Source: Methanobrevibacter sp. (lineage in GTDB: Archaea; Methanobacteriota; Methanobacteria; Methanobacteriales; Methanobacteriaceae). From it: a stretch of DNA of 12,885 bases. Location: the NCBI GenBank assembly GCA_009777005.1, contig WRMT01000056.1:1-12885 (forward strand). The letters run 5' to 3'. Shown here in pieces: positions 6,629-12,885 of the stretch. Made by a program: the position numbers and the translations under genes. The notes beneath the pieces are model-generated. The model searched no databases and had not been told where the DNA came from. It worked only from the letters and a program-made list of their open reading frames with translations. The stretch's first letter is position 1. Every line of letters starts with the position of its first letter.

Positions 6629-6712
6629 AACTAGCTAAATAATCAAAGCCATCATTGACGTAATGAAACACTTTTAGCAAATTCATCAATTCTTAGTAGT
6701 GAGGTTGAAAAA

Positions 6713-7555
6713 ATGATAAAAGAAGAACTTATTTCAGATACTATCTATCAACTTTATAAAAAAGCAGCTATAATACTACCAGAAGATGTGAAATATTCAC
6801 TTGAAACTGCTTTTAAAGTTGAAGATGATGAAATTGCCAAGTTAAATATTGAAGCTATTTTGAAAAATATTAAATTAGCTGAAGAAAAATCAATTCCAAT
6901 GTGCCAAGATACAGGATTGCCAATAATATTTGTAAAACTTGGTAATGTTAAAGTAGAAAACCTTTATGAAGGGATTAAAAAAGGGGTTGAAAAAGCTACT
7001 GAAGATGTTCCACTTCGACCAAATGTAGTGGATCCAATATCAAGGAAGAATTCCAGAAACAACATTGGAAAAAACATTCCTCAAATAGATATTGAATTAA
7101 TTGATGAAGATTATTTAGAAATAACAATACTTCCAAAAGGTTTTGGTTCTGAAAACAATAATGCTCTTAAAATGGCATTACCTGGAGAGGGAGTTGAAGG
7201 AATTAAAGCTTTTGTCCTTGAAACAGTTCTTAAAGCTGGTGGAAAACCTTGTCCTCCAACAGTTGTAGGTGTTGGAATTGGAGGAACATCGGACTTAGCT
7301 ATGAAAACAGCTAAAAAAGCACTTCTTAGAAAAATTGGAGAAAAAAACCCTGATTCAGTTTTAGCTACACTAGAGAAAGAAATTTTAGAAGAAATAAATA
7401 AGTCTGGAATTGGTCCAATGGGTTTAGGTGGGAAAACAACCACACTTGATGTGAAAATTGATAAAATAGCTACACATACTGCAGGACTTCCAATTGGAGT
7501 TTGCATTCAATGTTGGGCTCATAGATATGCTACTGCAATTTTAAAAGATAGCTAA
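6713..7555 (+). CDS. fumA: Fumarate hydratase, class I, alpha (N-terminal) subunit
   Basis: Alpha subunit of the two-subunit class I [4Fe-4S] fumarase, interconverting malate and fumarate. In methanogens this serves the incomplete reductive TCA branch from pyruvate and oxaloacetate towards succinyl-CoA and 2-oxoglutarate. The 280-residue length fits the N-terminal half of single-chain fumarases. Motifs are CQDTGLP at 64-70, GFGSENN at 143-149, KPCPPTVVGVGIGGTSD at 178-194, SGIGPMGLGGKTT at 231-243 and QCWAHR at 266-271. C64, C180 and one of C264/C267 are the likely cluster ligands. GAGGT at 6701-6705 lies 7 nt before the ATG. The beta subunit gene is not adjacent here and must be elsewhere. 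L(+)-tartrate dehydratase alpha is a homologue that the sequence alone cannot fully exclude. Confidence 0.92.
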   Translation: MIKEELISDTIYQLYKKAAIILPEDVKYSLETAFKVEDDEIAKLNIEAILKNIKLAEEKSIPMCQDTGLPIIFVKLGNVKVENLYEGIKKGVEKATEDVPLRPNVVDPISRKNSRNNIGKNIPQIDIELIDEDYLEITILPKGFGSENNNALKMALPGEGVEGIKAFVLETVLKAGGKPCPPTVVGVGIGGTSDLAMKTAKKALLRKIGEKNPDSVLATLEKEILEEINKSGIGPMGLGGKTTTLDVKIDKIATHTAGLPIGVCIQCWAHRYATAILKDS

Positions 7556-7589
7556 TGAATATAAAGAAGTATTAGGGTGAAATATTAAT

Positions 7590-7675
7590 AAAATTTTTAA
7601 AAAAAATAATTTAAATATTTGTAAAATTTAATAAAAAAATTATTAAAAAAAATATAGAAAATAAAAAAAAGAATA
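7590..7675 (-). terminator. Oligo-T terminator downstream of the beta-helix gene
   Basis: Read on the minus strand, three long T runs (at 7670-7663, 7652-7645 and 7639-7633) follow directly after the stop codon. That is a strong archaeal-type terminator. On the plus strand only short T runs follow the fumarase gene, so its transcript may read into this convergent region. Confidence 0.6.
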
Positions 7676-7679
7676 TTTA

Positions 7680-8780
7680 TTATTTTTTAACCTTGACTCC
7701 ATCTTTAGGACTTATTTTAACATTTTTTGTAGTAAGTTTACACAATGCTTGTTTATATATAGTATTATAAGTACTACCAGCAATATTCTTTGTAAATTTA
7801 GAGTTACTAATTCTTAATGTAAAAGGCAAATAATCATGTTGACCTACTTTTTCAGCGAAAATAGCTCCTCCTCTTTTTGCTTTATTATTGGTAAAAGTGG
7901 ACCCAGTTATATCTGTGTTATCTGAAGCATAAATAGCTCCACCATCATTTTTTGCTTGATTATTTTTGAAAGTAGATTTACTCACAGTAGATTGAGCACA
8001 CAAGGAAATAGCTCCACCATTACTTCCTGCACTATAACCTGTAGCTTTGTTATTGATGAAAGTACATTTATTCACAGTAGTTTTAGCAAAAGAACATATA
8101 GCTCCAGCAAAATTCCCATTGTTATAGGTGAAAATGGAACTTTTTACAGTTAAAATTCTCCCTCCAGCATAAATAGCTCCACCCCAACCTTCTGCTTTGT
8201 TATTGGTGAAAATACATTTACTTATGGTGGTTTTATATACATAAGTAGTGAGAATACTTTGACTTGCTTTGTTATTTTTAAAAGTAGATTTACTAATAAA
8301 TAATTCTCCTTCAAAAGAATCAATAATTCCACCATAGCTATTTGTAAAAGTACAACCTTTTAAAGACAGACTACCATTTTTTTGATTAATAGCACTTCCA
8401 AATGATGAGAATCCATTTGTAAATTTTAAGTTGTTTAGGGATACTTTATTTCCAGAGCTATTGAAAAATTGATTTCTATTTTCACCATTAATTACAACAT
8501 TAGAACCTAATCCAGTTATAATGATATTTTTATTAATGACAAAATTGGTGTTATTTTGACCTTTATAAACACCATTTTTTAAAGAGATTGTATCTCCATT
8601 TACAGCTAATTTAACAGCTTCCTTTATTCCTCCTGGTGTATCAGGACTTATGGTTATATTTACAGCATTAATAACACTTATTGTGTTAATAGTTAAGATA
8701 GCTATTAAAATTATTGAAGATAACAACAATAACTTTCTTAAATTTCGCTTTTTTAAATATAATTCATTAATATGAATCAC
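7680..8780 (-). CDS. Secreted parallel beta-helix (adhesin-like) repeat protein
   Basis: Probable exported surface protein of 366 residues. A basic N-terminus (K10-K16) is followed by a hydrophobic stretch (about 17-39), read as a signal peptide or membrane anchor. The remainder is a right-handed parallel beta-helix of the pectin-lyase-like type. Repeats combine S/CTFxNNKA (around 166, 190, 240, 270 and 295) with GGAI (200, 255, 280, 304; AGAI at 225). Such proteins are abundant in Methanobrevibacter and Methanosphaera and are proposed to mediate adhesion. This one is short, with no Ig-like domain or recognisable C-terminal anchor. The predicted GTG start overlaps the GAGGTGA Shine-Dalgarno sequence, so the true start is uncertain. 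No catalytic pectate lyase residues were identified. Confidence 0.8.
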   Translation of the reverse strand: MIHINELYLKKRNLRKLLLLSSIILIAILTINTISVINAVNITISPDTPGGIKEAVKLAVNGDTISLKNGVYKGQNNTNFVINKNIIITGLGSNVVINGENRNQFFNSSGNKVSLNNLKFTNGFSSFGSAINQKNGSLSLKGCTFTNSYGGIIDSFEGELFISKSTFKNNKASQSILTTYVYKTTISKCIFTNNKAEGWGGAIYAGGRILTVKSSIFTYNNGNFAGAICSFAKTTVNKCTFINNKATGYSAGSNGGAISLCAQSTVSKSTFKNNQAKNDGGAIYASDNTDITGSTFTNNKAKRGGAIFAEKVGQHDYLPFTLRISNSKFTKNIAGSTYNTIYKQALCKLTTKNVKISPKDGVKVKK

Positions 8781-8810
8781 CTCAAAAATTTTATTGTTGT
8801 AATATATCTA
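8765..8810 (-). promoter_or_regulatory. Promoter and conflicting ribosome binding site of the beta-helix gene
   Basis: On the minus strand a TATA-like TAGATATATT (8810-8801) is followed by GAGGTGA (8783-8777), and 9 nt later by ATG (8767-8765). That ATG is out of frame with the protein and meets TAA after four codons (MNYI). The in-frame GTG (8780-8778) overlaps the GAGGTGA itself and has no Shine-Dalgarno of its own. A start about 25 nt below the TATA box would fall near 8780. Confidence 0.45.
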
Positions 8811-8848
8811 TTTTAGCTATGTTACTTTTTCTGATTTTATTATCTTAA

Positions 8849-8878
8849 TTTTCAAATTTTTTCAAGAAAAATTGAAAA
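8849..8878. repeat. Long imperfect hairpin between phoU and the beta-helix gene
   Basis: TTTTCAA (8849-8855) pairs with TTGAAAA (8872-8878). Inside it TTTTTC (8858-8863) pairs with GAAAAA (8866-8871), leaving a 2-nt bulge and an AA loop. It lies upstream of the beta-helix promoter and downstream of the phoU T tracts. It could be a transcript 3'-end structure or an operator. Confidence 0.4.
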
Positions 8879-8954
8879 AGTTATTAAAGTAGATAGGAGA
8901 CTTTAAATAAGTTAATGGTATTGAAATATCCAGTATGTATCCTATATTTTTATT

Positions 8955-9050
8955 AAAAAATTAATAAAAAAATAAAAAAATCATTCATAAAATATTAAAA
9001 ATTATATTTTTTAAATTAAAAAATTATATATTTATAAAAAAAATAAAAAA
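8955..9050 (-). terminator. Oligo-T terminator downstream of phoU
   Basis: On the minus strand T6 (9050-9045) and T8 (9043-9036) follow soon after the phoU stop, and further T runs occur at 8980-8974, 8972-8966 and 8960-8955. This is a clear archaeal-type terminator and marks the end of the pst-phoU operon. GTAGCTATTT lies just before it at 9051-9060. Confidence 0.6.
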
Positions 9051-9084
9051 GTAGCTATTTATACTTTAATGAAAATATTATTAG

Positions 9085-9765
9085 CTATCTTTTAGGTTTT
9101 TTAAGAGTTAACATGAAAATTGTTCTTTGACCAATTTCAACAGCTCTATCACCTATTCTTTCAAGGAATCTAGCTATGAAAACTAAATTAATAATTTGAT
9201 TAATAGTTTCCTTATCCTTAAACATACAATCTGTAACTTGTTCTAAGATTGTATCGAAAAGATCATCTACTTTATCATCATCACTACGTAACTCTTTTGC
9301 CATGTCTACATTTTGATCTAGGAAGGCATAAATTCCTTTACTTAGCATCATTTGCACATAATCTGCCATGTACTGTAAATCTTCTTTTAATTTATCTGGA
9401 ATATTAACCTCTTTTATTAAAGCTGATACTTCAGCTATATTAGCTGCTAAAATAGAAATCCTTTTTATATGGCTACTAACCCTTATAGTGGATTCAATAA
9501 ACATTAAATCACCAGCAAGTGGTTGTTCTGCAGCTAAAAATCGTATGCACATTCTTTCCAAATCAAAAGTAGCTTCATCTATCTCTTTACCTGCAGATTT
9601 TACTTCTTTAGCTATTTTTTCATCATACTTACTTAATAAAGTAATAGCTTTTCTGTGAGATTCAATAACCATTTGCCCTATTTTTTCAGCTTCATCCTTA
9701 ACACTATTTATTCTGTTTCTAAATGATATTCTTGGATAGTCCCTATCCACTCTAATCATCCCCAT
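9085..9765 (-). CDS. phoU: Phosphate-uptake regulator PhoU
   Basis: All-helical cytoplasmic protein of 226 residues, the usual PhoU size, that restrains phosphate import through the Pst transporter and prevents toxic over-uptake. Two three-helix PhoU repeats are visible. The second carries the classic ERIGDRAVEIGQ at 202-213 with E202-x3-D206, a metal-binding type motif. The equivalent in the first repeat reads SSHIKRISILAANIAE (97-112) and lacks the acidic pair. It is the last gene of pstC-pstA-pstB-phoU, 79 bp after pstB. The start is not certain: no Shine-Dalgarno precedes this ATG, while GGGGATGATT (9762-9753) would suit a GTG at Val6 (9750). Met3 is also possible. Confidence 0.92.
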   Translation of the reverse strand: MGMIRVDRDYPRISFRNRINSVKDEAEKIGQMVIESHRKAITLLSKYDEKIAKEVKSAGKEIDEATFDLERMCIRFLAAEQPLAGDLMFIESTIRVSSHIKRISILAANIAEVSALIKEVNIPDKLKEDLQYMADYVQMMLSKGIYAFLDQNVDMAKELRSDDDKVDDLFDTILEQVTDCMFKDKETINQIINLVFIARFLERIGDRAVEIGQRTIFMLTLKKPKR

Positions 9766-9844
9766 TATTTAATCTTTTACTCAGTAATAATAAATCATCT
9801 TTCAAATAGCTAAAATTTCTTTAGATTTTTAAAATAGCTATTGT

Positions 9845-10597
9845 CTAACCAAACCTTCCAGTAATATAATCCTCAGTTTTTTTATTTTTTGGATCAATGA
9901 AAAGTTTATCGGTTAAATTACTTTCAATAATCTCACCATTTAAGAAAAATGAAGTGTATTTTGAAACCCTTGTAGCTTGTTGCATATTATGAGTTACAAT
10001 AATAATTGTATAATCTCGCTTCAATTTATGAATTAAATCTTCAATCTTTGTTGTTGATATTGGATCTAAGGCAGAGCAAGGTTCATCCATTAAAATAACT
10101 TCTGGATTATTAGCTATGGTTCTAGCTATGCAAAGTCTTTGTTGTTGTCCTCCAGATAATCCCATAGCTGAATTTTCAAGTTTTTCTTCAACTTCATCCC
10201 ACAAAGCAGCTGATCTTAAAGCTTCTTCTACTCTTGCAGCTAAAGTATCATTATCTGAAATTCCATGAATTCTGAGTCCATAAGCTACATTTTCAAATAT
10301 AGACTTGGGAAATGGGTTAGGTTTTTGAAAAACCATACCTACCTTTTTTCTTAAATCAACAACATCCATTTTGGGATTGTAAATATCTTCACCATCTAAT
10401 AAAACACTACCCTCATGGCGAAAGCTTGGAATCAAATCATTCATCCTATTTACTGTTCTGATAAATGTAGATTTACCACATCCAGAAGGACCTATTAAAG
10501 CTGTAACATTATTTTTAGGTATTTCTATGTTTACCGCTTTAAGGACCTTATTATCTCCAAAATAAACATTTAGATCTTCTACTTCTATTCTATTCAT
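9845..10597 (-). CDS. pstB: Phosphate ABC transporter, ATP-binding protein PstB
   Basis: ATPase that powers phosphate import through the PstA/PstC channel. The 250-residue protein is complete. It has Walker A GPSGCGKST at 36-44, Q-loop Q91 in GMVFQKPNPFP (87-97), ABC signature LSGGQQQR at 147-154, Walker B VILMDEP at 167-173, D-loop SALD (175-178) and switch histidine H203 in VTHNM. FQKPNPFPKSI and the MNDLIP segment (52-57) are characteristic of PstB rather than other ABC importers. AAGGGG (10609-10604 on the minus strand) supports the start. The 197-bp gap to pstA upstream is AT-rich and gene-free, wide enough for an internal promoter, though I see no convincing one. Confidence 0.96.
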   Translation of the reverse strand: MNRIEVEDLNVYFGDNKVLKAVNIEIPKNNVTALIGPSGCGKSTFIRTVNRMNDLIPSFRHEGSVLLDGEDIYNPKMDVVDLRKKVGMVFQKPNPFPKSIFENVAYGLRIHGISDNDTLAARVEEALRSAALWDEVEEKLENSAMGLSGGQQQRLCIARTIANNPEVILMDEPCSALDPISTTKIEDLIHKLKRDYTIIIVTHNMQQATRVSKYTSFFLNGEIIESNLTDKLFIDPKNKKTEDYITGRFG

Positions 10598-10794
10598 TAT
10601 TAACCCCTTTCAATAAAATTAGACTTTAACAATAAAATAATAATATTAAAAATATTTTTAATAAATTTATAAAAAAATTAAACAAAAACATTAACAGTAT
10701 TTATAAAAATATTTTAAAATTATTTAACAATTTCTTAATAAAATTTTTAACAAATTCATGATAAAATTTATAAACATATTTTTATAAAAAATTA

Positions 10795-11646
10795 TTACCT
10801 ACCCATAATCTTATTTTGATACCTATCAACAGCTAAGTTAGTGAGAATTGTAACAAAAAGTACAAGTATTACAAGAACAGCTGCTGTTCCATAAGCATTT
10901 TCAAGTGAAATACCTTCAGTAGCTAAAATATACAAATGAAGTGGAAGTGGTCTTCCAGGATCAAATATTGACAATGGAAGAGATAAAGCTGCTCCAACAG
11001 CAAACATTACAGCTGCTGCTTCTGAAATAGCTCTTGTCATTCCTAAAATTACTCCTGTAACTATTCCTGGAATAGCTGCAGGTAATACAACCCTATAAAC
11101 TGTTTGCCATTTTGTAGCACCTAATCCATAGCTACCTTCTCGAAAGGAACTTGGTATTGAAGAAATTGTAACTTCTGAAACTTGAAAAATCGTTGGAATC
11201 GCCATGATTGCAAGGACTAAACCTCCTGAAAGGATGGACCATCCTAATCCTAGAAATATCACGAAAAATGCTAATCCAAAAAGTCCAAATACTATTGATG
11301 GGATTGAAGCTAATGTTTCTGCACCAAATCTTATTATTTTAACCAACCAATTTTCACCAGCATATTCCGCCAAATAAACTGCTGCACCAACACCTAAAGG
11401 AGTAGCTACAATACCAGCTATAAGAGTAACAAAAAGACTTGAAACAATCATTGGGAAAATTCCACCTTCTCTTCCAGAATCAATAGGATTTGAAAATATA
11501 AAATCCAAATTAATTGCTGGAAGTCCCATAGCTAATATATATCCTAGAATAAAAATCAAAATCAAAATTGTGATTAATCCAGAAATAATAAAGACGATAT
11601 TCATTATTCTCTGTGATGTTTTAGGAGATAAAATTCTAAATCCCAT
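10795..11646 (-). CDS. pstA: Phosphate ABC transporter, permease PstA
   Basis: Membrane subunit of the phosphate importer, 283 residues, with about six transmembrane segments (roughly 14-40, 63-94, 113-134, 138-156, 192-222 and 251-272). The EAA-type cytoplasmic loop that contacts PstB reads REGSYGLGATKWQT (169-182), continuing into LPAAIPGIV (188-196). It pairs with PstC, which has a parallel motif. Assignment as PstA rather than PstC rests on gene order and on the FDPGRPLPLHLY segment (228-239). GGAG (11660-11657) lies 10 nt before the ATG. The start codon is embedded in a GAATAGCTATG copy of the window's recurrent TAGCTA motif. Confidence 0.94.
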   Translation of the reverse strand: MGFRILSPKTSQRIMNIVFIISGLITILILIFILGYILAMGLPAINLDFIFSNPIDSGREGGIFPMIVSSLFVTLIAGIVATPLGVGAAVYLAEYAGENWLVKIIRFGAETLASIPSIVFGLFGLAFFVIFLGLGWSILSGGLVLAIMAIPTIFQVSEVTISSIPSSFREGSYGLGATKWQTVYRVVLPAAIPGIVTGVILGMTRAISEAAAVMFAVGAALSLPLSIFDPGRPLPLHLYILATEGISLENAYGTAAVLVILVLFVTILTNLAVDRYQNKIMGR

Positions 11647-11710
11647 AGCTATTCAACTCCATTAATAAACTTAGATTAAATAAGTTTAAATTCGTGGATT
11701 TACAGTTTTT

Positions 11711-11776
11711 AAGAAAGTTATTCATAAATAAACTAATTAAATCACACTTAGTAAGAAAGCTACTCATAAGTAACCT
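11711..11776 (-). repeat. Direct repeat spanning the pstC stop codon
   Basis: Plus-strand segments 11711-11734 and 11753-11776 match at 20 of 24 positions, 42 bp apart. The right copy includes the last two pstC codons and its TGA stop; the left copy lies in the pstC-pstA gap. Three of the four differences are transitions. This is the third gene end in the window with a duplicated stop region. Confidence 0.7.
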
Positions 11777-12642
11777 CCCCCTATATCTACCTTATACTTA
11801 TATTGAATATAATTTGCAATTATAAGCAAAATCATGATTATTAAAAATAATACAATAGCTGTTCCAAATAATGCATTATAGTGAAGTCCTGTAGCATAAC
11901 CCATTTCAATAGCTATATTTGCAGTTAAAGTACGAACTGGATCAAAAATAGACTCTGGAATTTGTACAACATTCCCTACAACCATGATAACAGCTAATGT
12001 TTCCCCAATAGCTCTTCCCATTCCTAAGATAATAGCTGTGACAATTCCTGGAAGAGCAGCAGGAAATATGATATTTTTTATTGTTTGCCAGTTAGTTGCT
12101 CCTAATCCAAAAGAAGCTTCCCTATATTCATGAGGTACGGATCTTAAGGAATCTTGAGAAATACTAATAATTGTTGGTAAAACCATTACTGTTAAGATTA
12201 AAGAAGCTGAAAACATACTAAAACCAGTTCCACCAAAAGTTTCACGTATGAATGGAACCAATACTATCAAACCAAAAAAACCATAAACAACAGATGGAAT
12301 TCCAGATAAAGTTTCTACAACAGGTTTTAAAATCTTTCTTATACTATTAGGAGCTACTTCTGCCATAAATATAGCACAAAGAAGTGATAAGGGTACTGCC
12401 ATAAGTAAGGACAATAAGGTTACACATAATGAACCTATTATCATTGCAAATACACCATATTCTCCTCGACTTGGTGACCAATTTAAACCAAATAAAAAGT
12501 TAAAAAATCCATAGTCTTCAAAAGCAGGTAATCCTTCCACTAGGATAAATAAAATTATAATAAAAATTACCATAATGGAAAAAATAGCTGTTATAAAAAG
12601 CCCTTTTTCAATTAAAAATTCATGAGTTCTATTTTTGTCCAT
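11764..12642 (-). CDS. pstC: Phosphate ABC transporter, permease PstC
   Basis: Membrane subunit of the phosphate importer, 292 residues, partner of PstA. Predicted membrane segments lie near 15-37, 63-95, 112-133, 142-163, 197-222 and 258-279. The EAA-type loop for PstB contact is EYREASFGLGATNWQT (172-187), followed by FPAALPGIV (193-201) and GRAIGET (209-215). NWSPSRGEYGVF (54-65) in the first extracytoplasmic region is typical of PstC. AGGGG (12653-12649) lies 6 nt before the ATG. It is the first pst gene in the window; PstS, the phosphate-binding lipoprotein normally next to it, must lie beyond 12885 or elsewhere. The C-terminal codons form part of a direct repeat. Confidence 0.95.
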   Translation of the reverse strand: MDKNRTHEFLIEKGLFITAIFSIMVIFIIILFILVEGLPAFEDYGFFNFLFGLNWSPSRGEYGVFAMIIGSLCVTLLSLLMAVPLSLLCAIFMAEVAPNSIRKILKPVVETLSGIPSVVYGFFGLIVLVPFIRETFGGTGFSMFSASLILTVMVLPTIISISQDSLRSVPHEYREASFGLGATNWQTIKNIIFPAALPGIVTAIILGMGRAIGETLAVIMVVGNVVQIPESIFDPVRTLTANIAIEMGYATGLHYNALFGTAIVLFLIIMILLIIANYIQYKYKVDIGGGYL

Positions 12643-12648
12643 GATAAA

Positions 12649-12674
12649 CCCCTATATATTTTAATATATTATAA
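12649..12674 (-). promoter_or_regulatory. Candidate pstC promoter elements
   Basis: On the minus strand TTATAATATATTAA (12674-12661) is TATA-like, and AGGGG (12653-12649) is the ribosome binding site. If transcription starts about 25 nt below the TATA-like element it would fall close to the start codon. The true promoter may therefore lie further upstream, or pstC may be co-transcribed from a pstS promoter outside the window. Confidence 0.3.
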
Positions 12675-12774
12675 TTTTAATAAAGAATGTATATTTTTAT
12701 AATTTTGATTAAAAATTTATTTGAAATTATTGATAACTTTTATAATTAATCAAGAAATCTTAATAATCTTTAAT

Positions 12775-12885
12775 AAAGAATTTAATTGATTTTAATTAAA
12801 TGAATCTTTAATAATTTTTAAATAATTTTTATATAAAAGAATTTAATTGATTTTAATTAAATGAATCTTTAATAATCTTTATAAT
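12775..12885. repeat. 61-bp tandem repeat running off the window edge
   Basis: A 41-bp identical block starting AAAGAATTTAATTGATTTTA occurs at 12775-12815 and 12836-12876, 61 bp apart. A degenerate partial copy (AAGAAATCTTAATAATCTTTAA) precedes it at about 12752-12773. The array may continue beyond 12885. It lies upstream of pstC in otherwise gene-free DNA (12643-12885). Confidence 0.8.

Noticed and set aside
6573..6634. Small repeated ORFs starting MKILLI downstream of the radical SAM gene, considered as candidate substrate peptides
   Set aside because: They arise from the tandem copies of the gene's own 3' end read in another frame, lack ribosome binding sites and are under ten codons.
7111..7506. 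131-codon minus-strand open frame inside the fumarase gene
   Set aside because: It lies entirely antisense to conserved fumarase motifs and its translation shows no domain.
7956..8153. Plus-strand open frame inside the beta-helix gene
   Set aside because: Ser/Thr-rich translation is the expected by-product of the repetitive antisense strand.
7680..8780. Beta-helix protein as a pectate lyase or other polysaccharide-degrading enzyme
   Set aside because: Only the fold-type repeats are visible; no catalytic arginine or calcium-site pattern could be identified, and the adhesin-like class is common in this lineage.
9368..9658. Plus-strand open frame inside phoU
   Set aside because: It is antisense to conserved PhoU helices and has no supporting signals.

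Overview
This is a very AT-rich window. Its gene content points to a methanogenic archaeon of the Methanobacteriales, most likely a Methanobrevibacter-like species. The evidence is the six-gene pyruvate:ferredoxin oxidoreductase cluster in the order porC-porD-porA-porB-porE-porF, a split class I fumarase, an archaeal-type PhoU, a surface parallel beta-helix protein of the 'adhesin-like' kind, oligo-T terminators, TATA-like promoters, and GGAGGTGA-type ribosome binding sites. The genus assignment is inference.

Layout. Positions 1-279 are a non-coding leader with two spaced inverted repeats and a TATA-like box. Positions 280-4535 (+ strand) hold porCDAB, the four-subunit pyruvate synthase/ferredoxin oxidoreductase, followed by porE and porF, two proteins that each carry four [4Fe-4S] cysteine motifs. 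Positions 4536-5200 are a 665-bp gene-free stretch with a 58-bp tandem repeat. Positions 5201-6550 (+) encode a radical SAM protein with a helix-turn-helix-like N-terminus that I cannot assign to a named family. Positions 6713-7555 (+) encode the alpha (N-terminal) subunit of fumarate hydratase. A convergent T-rich terminator region separates it from 7680-8780 (-), a secreted beta-helix protein. From 12642 down to 9085 (-) runs pstC-pstA-pstB-phoU, the phosphate ABC transporter and its regulator. The phosphate-binding protein PstS is not in the window and probably lies beyond the right edge.

How the genes work together. Por makes pyruvate from acetyl-CoA, CO2 and reduced ferredoxin, with PorE/PorF as probable electron carriers. 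Pyruvate feeds oxaloacetate and the incomplete reductive TCA branch, in which fumarase acts. The pst-phoU genes import phosphate and tune that uptake.

The core genes are ordinary; the more unusual signals are between them. (i) At three gene ends (porB, the radical SAM gene, pstC) the sequence spanning the stop codon is repeated downstream with 24-42 bp periods. (ii) Three intergenic regions hold AT-rich tandem repeats with 58-61 bp periods. (iii) An AATAGCTATT-like palindrome recurs near gene ends, and twice forms inverted repeats with the same 12-bp spacer upstream of porC. (iv) A Shine-Dalgarno-preceded five-codon ORF lies inside a perfect hairpin between porC and porD. (v) The best ribosome binding site of the beta-helix gene points at an out-of-frame ATG. 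No CRISPR array, tRNA, rRNA, transposase or defence system was seen.
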